The position numbers and the translations under genes are program-made. Shown here piece by piece: positions 59,224-64,000 of a DNA stretch of 64,000 bases (positions are counted from its first letter, which is position 1; every line of letters starts with the position of its first letter). The DNA comes from JAGQKC01 sp965223675 (GTDB lineage: Bacteria > Nitrospirota > Nitrospiria > Nitrospirales > UBA8639). Below the pieces are notes generated by a model, which was not told where the DNA came from, did not search any database, and saw nothing but the letters and a program-made list of their open reading frames with translations. The DNA lies in NCBI GenBank assembly GCA_965223675.1, contig OZ245013.1:3348001-3412000 (forward strand). Direction: 5' to 3'.

Positions 59224-59439
59224 ATGCAGAACGAATTTACCGCAATTATTGAACAAGATGACGAATGGTATATTGCCTACTGTCCAGAGATCCCTGGTGC
59301 AAATGGGCAAGGAAAAACGAAAGATGAGGCAAGAGCCAGTCTCGCGGATGCCATAACCTTGATCTTGGAGGATCGGCGGGAGGACGCTTTGCGAGGCACT
59401 CCACCAGATGCCATCCAAGACACGGTGACCATCGGGTGA
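59224..59439 (+). CDS. hicB: HicB-family antitoxin
   Basis: A 71-residue protein consisting of the HicB RNase-H-like fold: FTAIIEQDDEWYIAYCPEIPGANGQGKTKDEARASLADAITLILEDR. It lacks a clear C-terminal DNA-binding domain, unlike longer HicB proteins. The stop overlaps the GTG start of hicA (GTGA). The order antitoxin-toxin is reversed relative to E. coli hicAB but common in other bacteria. A GGAGG stands upstream of the start (GAAATGGAGGGATACC). Confidence 0.9.
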   Translation: MQNEFTAIIEQDDEWYIAYCPEIPGANGQGKTKDEARASLADAITLILEDRREDALRGTPPDAIQDTVTIG

Positions 59440-59627
59440 AACGAAGTGCTCTGCTTCGTCATCTTCGAAAAAATGGGTGCTTCCTTAAAAGAGAAGGTGG
59501 GGCCCATTCATTGTGGGTAAATCCTGCTACTGGGGCGGTTGAAACTGTACCAAGGCACTCCGAAATATCTGATCGCCTCGCTAAAAAGATCTGTCAGAAT
59601 CTCTCCCTTCCCATCATTGGGAAGTAA
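59436..59627 (+). CDS. hicA: HicA-family mRNA interferase toxin
   Basis: A 63-residue double-stranded-RNA-binding-like toxin with the catalytic His24 in KREGGAHSLWVNP, preceded by LLRHLRKNGCFLK and ending VPRHSEISDRLAKKICQNLSLP. HicA toxins cleave mRNA and tmRNA. All expected features are present. The start is a GTG overlapping the hicB stop by four bases. Confidence 0.9.
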   Translation: MKRSALLRHLRKNGCFLKREGGAHSLWVNPATGAVETVPRHSEISDRLAKKICQNLSLPIIGK

Positions 59628-59662
59628 ACATATCTTTAATTCAATTCTTAGCGACATTGAGC

Positions 59663-59932
59663 ATGATAGACAACCTGACAAAGGATTTTGTGCGAGCCAA
59701 GGTGAATCGTAAGATTACACCTGGCGAGATGTTGCGGATGCTAAGAGAGTTACAGGAAATGACACAAAAAGACCTTGCTGAGGCAACAGGCATTTCGCAA
59801 TCTAACATTTCGGCGATGGAAAATCATGTCAGTCAAATAGGTCGTGACCGGGCTTTAGTCCTTGCAAAGGTGCTAAAAGTTCATCCAGCTGTAATTCTTT
59901 TCCCCGACTTTGACATTGCATATGTTTCCTAA
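59663..59932 (+). CDS. XRE-family transcriptional regulator
   Basis: An 89-residue helix-turn-helix protein. After an N-terminal extension (MIDNLTKDFVRAKVNRKI) residues 22-80 form the Cro/CI fold: GEMLRMLRELQEMTQKDLAEATGISQSNISAMENH, then RALVLAKVLKVHPAVILFPDF. A TTG at 59657 is an alternative start two codons earlier. It lies 35 bp after hicA and may control the hicBA operon, since the short HicB lacks an obvious DNA-binding domain; the palindromes at 58973-59012 are candidate sites. Confidence 0.85.
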   Translation: MIDNLTKDFVRAKVNRKITPGEMLRMLRELQEMTQKDLAEATGISQSNISAMENHVSQIGRDRALVLAKVLKVHPAVILFPDFDIAYVS

Positions 59933-60020
59933 AGTACGTGCGGAGGCAACCTCCGAATATTCATGTTTTCATGCCTCATCCTAATTCCGCCCCCTAGACT
60001 GAAACCAAATATTTTTTTCT

Positions 60021-60055
60021 AAAAGGCGGCTCCTAAAAAGAGTCGCCTTTTTTTA
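60021..60055 (+). terminator. rho-independent terminator, near copy of 58895
   Basis: The stem AAAAGGCGGCTC/GAGTCGCCTTTT with a CTAAAAA loop is followed by a T run. Twelve of the stem bases are the same as in the terminator at 58895-58928, and it closes the hicBA-XRE cassette. Confidence 0.85.
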
Positions 60056-60113
60056 TTAGAAAGGTTTGTTCAAGGGAATCGGGAAAACACGTACAAGATT
60101 GCAATCAGTATGT

Positions 60114-60892
60114 TTATATAGTCACATTGCTTGCAGTAGACCAAGAGTCTCTGAGTTGGTTGATTAATGTATCTCGGTTTTTCTCATCTAAGATCTGATT
60201 CAACATGAAGGCTCTAATTCCAGCATCTTTAATTGAGGCCCCCAAATGCCAGCACTCGACGTCATCTATTATGATAAATCGATCGTGGAATTCTTTAGAT
60301 TTCTTTGCAAGAAGGGTTACGTGTCCATGCTGCGCTTTGAACATTCTGGCTTCATGTGAAAAATCTGATAGTATATTAAACGTCAGTACCTTGATTGTGA
60401 TAGACCTAGAAGGGATAGTGCCAAGCAGCACAAATAGGGTGTTGTCAACGTAAGGATCTATGATAGAAAGAGAGTTTGTTGCTTTTTGAAGAAGTTTTTA
60501 ATTTCAGTGTATGCATCGTGCTGTGTTCCCACCGGAAAAAACAGTTCGCTCACGTCAGCATTTGCTGGAACCAACTTTCCAGTATCAAAACTCCAGCCAA
60601 TGTTTTTGAGGTTTGAACTTAAGGCCTCTTCCTTTCCACAATTGGCAAGTTCCGACGAAACTATATGTGCAACTCGAAGCTGGCTTGGTCTATCTAATGA
60701 ATTGTAAGCTGCGTTGATTAGTGGTCTATAAGCGTGTTTTCGAAGGTCGTGAGAGAACTCTTTCTGGCGAGGAAGCTGCCAATCGACGGCTAACCCGGTC
60801 TTATCGATTATTTTGGGAATATCATATGATGAAAGGTTGAAGAGTTCACTGCAGATTACCCTCCAAGGGTCTAGTTCAGATGAAGTTTTCAT
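60114..60892 (-). pseudogene. AbiJ-NTD3-like/phospholipase D-like protein, frameshifted
   Basis: Two frames join into one protein of about 258 residues if one A is added to the A5 run near 60477 (minus strand). The first (60892-60458) has ELFNLSSYDIPKIIDKTGL, YRPLINAAYNSLDRPSQLRVAHIVSSELA and LKNIGWSF, resembling the AbiJ N-terminal domain 3 of abortive-infection proteins. The second (to 60114) gives SIIDPYVDNTLFVLLGTIPS, EFHDRFIIIDD and CWHLGASIKDAG, a phospholipase D-like fold with the His and Asp of an HxR-type motif. The gene is broken or the base call is wrong at the homopolymer. The AbiJ likeness is from memory. Confidence 0.65.
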
Positions 60893-61032
60893 CTCATGGA
60901 TTCAGAGGTTGAGAAATTTGTTAGAAGGGCTTGTCTGAAAAATAAAGAATCTGAGGTCATATTCTGTTATTGGCTGGCTAGAAAAGTAATATAAAGGCTA
61001 CCCTGCTGATCCTGATTACGCCTTGGGGGCGG

Positions 61033-61230
61033 CTAAACTCTAACATCGAATCCGACAATTTGGCGAGGACTGTTTGAGCTTCGGACACTAAAAGGTCCGG
61101 GCGAGTTCCGCAACCGCCGGAGACTGCGAGCATCGCAGGGAACCTGAAAGGCCATGACCAGGCAAAAATGCTTTTGAGTTCTTTTGGCGAAACAAAAGAA
61201 CTTCGGCATGCCGGGCCGAGACCTGGCTAT
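61033..61230. other. GC-shifted non-coding stretch, possible dispersed repeat
   Basis: This segment differs in style from its neighbours (for example GGTCCGGGCGAGTTCCGCAA and CGCCGGAGACTGCGAGCATC, then GGCATGCCGGGCCGAGACC). It lies directly at the 3' end of the maf remnant. No convincing gene is present on either strand. From memory, similar 'CGGAACTCGCCC' text occurs as intergenic repeats in other proteobacteria-like genomes; no copy is seen elsewhere in this window. Confidence 0.3.
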
Positions 61231-61231
61231 G

Positions 61232-61478
61232 AAAACTCTTTCCAATTTGTTTGCATACGGCTTTGCTCGATAAACTCCCTCCACTGTATTCGGTAGGTTG
61301 ACTCCCTGTTATTCCAGTAATTTCCCCGTTTTCCAAAGCGGTAGCCCTACGATTGTCGGATAGTCCCCTTCTATTTTTTCTATCAATCTCGCGCCTTCGC
61401 CTTGAATTGAATAAGACCCAGACTTTCTCAAACTTTCTCGAGTTGTCAAATAATATGATTGTTCGTTGTTATCAAATG
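61232..61478 (-). pseudogene. decayed 3' end of a second maf gene
   Basis: The minus strand encodes FDNNEQSYYLTTRESLRKSGSYSIQGEGARLIEKIEGDYPTIVGLPLWKTGKLLE, an in-frame TAA, then QGVNLPNTVEGVYRAKPYAN and a frameshifted end. It parallels the last 80 residues of the intact Maf at 62331 residue by residue (KNYLDTKESLGKAGAYSIQGEGAKLIEKIEGDYPTIVGLPLW). The start and the N-terminal half are missing. The ParE-type toxin-antitoxin pair lies between this remnant and the intact gene. Confidence 0.85.
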
Positions 61479-61569
61479 TGCTGGGCAGTCGTGTTCATTA
61501 CAGTTCAACCGTATTATAAATGAACCATATATCATCGCTGCTGTCTAAGCGCGATGAGCTAAAAATAGA

Positions 61570-61875
61570 TTAGGATGGATCGAGACGATTTCTTATCCAC
61601 TGTGGATCTCTTCCACTGTACACGACGGCTAAGATCACCACGGTATTCTGATGTACGAGATAAAAAATTTTGTAGGGGAAACGTTTAATGAGATGTTGAC
61701 GAATTCCGCGATACAGTTCGGCAAATACTAGCGGGGTTCGCTCTAAAAATCGAAAGCCGGCATCGACCTGCAACAGAAAATCATGTCCCAATCCATTCCG
61801 CTGTCTTTCGTACCAGCTAAAAGCTTCAGAGAGATCCTGTTCTGCTTCAGGCCTAACCAGCAGGTCATAGGTCAT
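61570..61875 (-). CDS. ParE/RelE-superfamily toxin
   Basis: A 101-residue protein of the ParE-like fold: MTYDLLVRPEAEQDLSEAFSWYERQRNGLGHDFLLQVDAGFRFLERTPLVF, then IRQHLIKRFPYKIFYLVHQNTVVILAVVYSGRDPQWI. The order of strands and the closing Arg-rich motif fit. ParE toxins poison DNA gyrase, whereas RelE relatives cut ribosome-bound mRNA; the class cannot be settled by eye. It overlaps its antitoxin gene by 11 bp. Confidence 0.9.
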   Translation of the reverse strand: MTYDLLVRPEAEQDLSEAFSWYERQRNGLGHDFLLQVDAGFRFLERTPLVFAELYRGIRQHLIKRFPYKIFYLVHQNTVVILAVVYSGRDPQWIRNRLDPS

Positions 61876-62092
61876 GTTGACGAGTTATTCGCTGATAGAC
61901 CGCTTCCCATGGAGAGCCGGAGGCTGGGTTCTGATGATAGGCCTCTAATCTTTCCTCTAGAAGGGTTTTTTCCGCCTCTGTGAGATCTACCGCATCCGCC
62001 TGGTTTGCAATTGTATCCCAAATATCCTCAACCAATTGGATGCGTTCTGGAATGGATAGGCGAAGGGTATCAGCCGCTGTCAGTTTATTCAT
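61865..62092 (-). CDS. addiction-module antitoxin, TIGR02574 type
   Basis: A 75-residue acidic protein: MNKLTAADTLRLSIPERIQLVEDIWDTIANQ, then LTEAEKTLLEERLEAYHQNPASGSPWEAVYQRI. The LSIPERIQLVEDIWDTI and NPASGSPWEEV-type ends are the hallmarks of the TIGR02574 antitoxins found with ParE/RelE toxins. Of several candidate starts, ATG 62092 has GGAG at the right distance. It neutralises the toxin encoded downstream and probably represses the operon. Confidence 0.88.
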   Translation of the reverse strand: MNKLTAADTLRLSIPERIQLVEDIWDTIANQADAVDLTEAEKTLLEERLEAYHQNPASGSPWEAVYQRITRQHDL

Positions 62093-62330
62093 CATCATCT
62101 CCGATCGTGAGTTCTTCAAATTCTTGCTTTTAGTATAGGTGAAGCCTGGTTGGAAGACAATTTTCTCTATAGATTTTTTAGCATGTCACGCACTATTCCT
62201 TGTCGTAAAGGCCAGGTCCAGAACTGTCTCTGCGGAATCGAAGGTCCACACACAACTATTCCAGGAGGCTTAGGAATTTTGTCTCATATTGGGCATGACT
62301 TAACAACGATTTTCTCCGTATTTCCTGTCC

Positions 62331-62966
62331 TTAAAACTCTTTCCAATTCGCATAGGGCTTAGATCGATAAACCTCTTCAACGGGATTTGGAATGATGACA
62401 CCCTGTTGTTCCAATAGTTTGGCGGTTTTCCACAATGGCAGTCCTACAATAGTTGGATAATCCCCTTCGATCTTCTCGATCAGTTTTGCCCCTTCACCTT
62501 GTATAGAATAGGCTCCAGCTTTTCCGAGACTCTCTTTGGTGTCGAGATAGTTCTTCAATTCTGCGTCGTTAAAGTTTTTTATCCAAACTGTGGCGGATTC
62601 AACGAAGTGAACGGATAAGTTTGTTGATGCTTGTACCAGTGCGAACCCAGTGTGAACCTGATGATCTTGCCCTCTGAATTGCCTAAGCATCAATTCGGCT
62701 TCTTTGATGTTTTTTGGTTTTCCGAGAAGTTTTCCATCTATCTCAATCACTGTATCACTTCCAAGAACGAGAGCGTTGTGATGTTCTTTTGATACAGACC
62801 GCGCTTTGTCTTGAGCGAATTGCTGGACTTGGTCGTGAGGTGAGAGATGAGGAGTTGGAATTTCTTCGCAGGTTGGAGAAAGCACCTCAAACGTGATCCC
62901 GACCAAAGCCAGTAACTCGCGACGTCTCGGTGAGGTGGATGCAAGAATGATCTTTGTGGACGACAT
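62331..62966 (-). CDS. maf: Maf-like nucleotide pyrophosphatase
   Basis: A 211-residue Maf/YhdE protein. The start IILASTSPRRRELLALVGITFEVLSP holds the family SxSPRR signature. The rest has ALVLGSDTVIEIDGKLLGKPKN, FRGQDHQVHTGFALV and the C-terminal YSIQGEGAKLIEKIEGDYPTIVGLPLWKTAKLL. Maf proteins hydrolyse dTTP, UTP or modified NTPs to monophosphates and act in housecleaning or septum control. It starts 14 bp after the dus stop, so the two are co-transcribed. Confidence 0.93.
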   Translation of the reverse strand: MSSTKIILASTSPRRRELLALVGITFEVLSPTCEEIPTPHLSPHDQVQQFAQDKARSVSKEHHNALVLGSDTVIEIDGKLLGKPKNIKEAELMLRQFRGQDHQVHTGFALVQASTNLSVHFVESATVWIKNFNDAELKNYLDTKESLGKAGAYSIQGEGAKLIEKIEGDYPTIVGLPLWKTAKLLEQQGVIIPNPVEEVYRSKPYANWKEF

Positions 62967-62980
62967 TCGGAAAGAAAAGG

Positions 62981-64000
62981 TTAGGCAGTCGATGCAGCAG
63001 GAATTGCAGGAATGGTGTTTGGCTGGTGGGTCATTTGATATTCACGAAGGACCCGAGCGACATCTTTGGTGCAACTTGTTCTCACCATGTTCGCGCGCAT
63101 GGCTGCAGCATGTGGAAAGCCAGAGCAATACCATCCGAGGTGTTTGCGCATTCGAGGAAAGCCTCCTTGAGGATTTTTGGATTCGAAATAGGCGGCATGT
63201 TCTAAAATCATGCGAAAGCGTGTAGGCAGATTAATTGTTTCTAGTGTGAGGTCGATAGGGGTTCCCGATTGCATGGCATGACGAAGGTTGCTGATTTGGC
63301 GAAAGATCCAAGGATTGCCCAGTGCGGCTCGACCGATTAACACACCATCCACCCCATACGTGCGTATCGCCGTCAGCGCTTCTTCTAGTGATTTAATATC
63401 GCCATTTCCCAACACGAGTATGCCTTTGTGCCGAATCCGTTGTGCCGCGAGTCCAATGGCTTCCCAGTCTGCCTGCCCTCGGTACATCTGCTGTAAGGTT
63501 CTTCCATGTATCGAGATAGCCTCAGGTTGACCTTGGGTTAAGCATTCACTCCATTCTTCGATGACGATCTCATCATAGCCCAGGCGCGTTTTGACGGAGA
63601 GGGGTATAGATGTTCGTTCAGAACGAACAGACGGTGCCCAGTCGTTCTCCTTATTCATTTCCTGAACTTTTTCGATAATGATGGGGCGCACACCGGCTTC
63701 TCTCAGTGATTGTCCACTTGCCCAATCTTTGATTCCTTGATGGGCGGCTTCCATGATTTTGAGCGCGCGTTCAGGTGTACGAATCAAGGCTGCCCCACTA
63801 CCCGATGATGCGACGTTTTTTGATGGACACCCCATATTGATGTCCAACCCATCAAACCCCATTTCACAGACAATATGTGCAGCCTGGTAAAAAAGTTCTG
63901 GGTCTTTTCCATAGAGCTGGGCAAGGATTGGACGTTCTTCTCGCGAATACTGAAAAGCTCCCCACCCGCCCTTTCGGCTTTGGCAAATCTCGCCAACATT
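62981..64000 (-). CDS. dus: tRNA-dihydrouridine synthase, N terminus outside the window
   Basis: A frame open to the window edge, with at least 339 residues visible. Motifs: ERPILAQLYGKDPELFYQAAHIVCEMGFDGLDINMGCPSKNV with the catalytic Cys in NMGCP, SGSGAALIRTPERALKI, LSVKTRLGYD, AISIHGRTLQQMYRGQADW, LGNGDIKSLEEALTAI and DGVLIGRAALGNPWIF. The protein reduces uridines to dihydrouridine in the tRNA D-loop with FMN and NADPH. The family branch (DusA, B or C) is not certain. An internal ATG at 63862 is not the real start because conserved sequence continues upstream. Confidence 0.93.
   Translation of the reverse strand, partial: NVGEICQSRKGGWGAFQYSREERPILAQLYGKDPELFYQAAHIVCEMGFDGLDINMGCPSKNVASSGSGAALIRTPERALKIMEAAHQGIKDWASGQSLREAGVRPIIIEKVQEMNKENDWAPSVRSERTSIPLSVKTRLGYDEIVIEEWSECLTQGQPEAISIHGRTLQQMYRGQADWEAIGLAAQRIRHKGILVLGNGDIKSLEEALTAIRTYGVDGVLIGRAALGNPWIFRQISNLRHAMQSGTPIDLTLETINLPTRFRMILEHAAYFESKNPQGGFPRMRKHLGWYCSGFPHAAAMRANMVRTSCTKDVARVLREYQMTHQPNTIPAIPAASTA

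Noticed and set aside
61088..61336. Minus-strand 82-codon frame over the maf remnant
   Set aside because: It is a shifted frame of the decayed maf end and runs into the GC-shifted stretch; the true similarity to Maf lies in another frame.
62150..62362. Plus-strand 70-codon frame between the antitoxin and maf
   Set aside because: It overlaps the maf 3' end, has no clear Shine-Dalgarno and shows no recognisable motif.

Overview
The window looks like a chromosomal segment of a Nitrospirota bacterium, probably a Nitrospira-like nitrite oxidiser of moderate GC. This is an inference from gene content: an Mrp-type ATPase next to a zinc-ribbon protein with two PCP-reductase-like domains, a RicT/PSP1 protein beside a DsrE-family protein, fused-function arginine-to-proline genes, Tad pilus minor proteins, SelO, and cyanobacterial-style CHAT, CHASE2, DUF928 and filamentous-haemagglutinin genes. 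No rRNA, tRNA or CRISPR array was seen.

Layout. 1-6770 is accessory: the 3' end of rtcB, a small DUF3024 gene, a MITE-like repeat, phage-like gene remnants, a translationally coupled three-gene operon around a TIGR04255 protein, a hipBA module and an RHH-PIN toxin-antitoxin pair whose promoter, operator and start codon overlap. 6813-23450 is mostly housekeeping or conserved genes: SUMF1-like, VOC, two metallo-beta-lactamase-fold proteins, RicT, DsrE, a BNR-repeat lipoprotein with an AttH-type lipocalin, a LON-domain protein, an ABC exporter, a SirB1-like protein and a HEAT-repeat membrane protein. It ends with a coupled gene pair that together encodes both halves of the cyanobacterial AgrE/ArgZ enzyme. 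23759-26257 encodes three Tad-type envelope proteins, one carrying a von Willebrand A domain. 26359-28566 carries a membrane zinc peptidase and SelO on the minus strand.

28896-37012 and 47237-56253 form a split cell-surface and signalling region. It contains a TPR-CHAT protease, a CHASE2-adenylate cyclase (with an apparent frameshift at the N terminus), a GAF-AAA regulator with a divergent GAFTGA loop, a DUF928 exported protein, two paralogous filamentous-haemagglutinin-type exoproteins with a small unknown protein between them, a lipoprotein, an exported helical protein and a secreted metzincin. Between the two parts, 37441-46062 holds an oxidative module: a DUF2236/MpaB-type oxygenase, a di-haem c lipoprotein, a GMC oxidoreductase and a catalase-fold lipoprotein that has lost key haem-pocket residues. 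An IS5-family element (38770-39902) and a REP-associated tyrosine transposase bounded by perfect 27-bp inverted repeats (46093-47107) are inserted here.

56705-64000 contains the Mrp/PCP-reductase pair, a hicBA pair plus an XRE regulator lying between two nearly identical terminators, a frameshifted AbiJ-N-terminal/PLD-like defence gene, a ParE-type toxin with its antitoxin inserted between maf and a decayed second maf 3' end, and a dus gene cut by the window edge.

Repeats are a feature of the window: at least three copies of a CTATAGC-ended MITE-like element, a 290-bp Nitrospira-style element, a diverged 188-bp tandem repeat, and scattered intergenic clusters of a short CGAGATACGA/ACGAGCAACGAGCGA motif.
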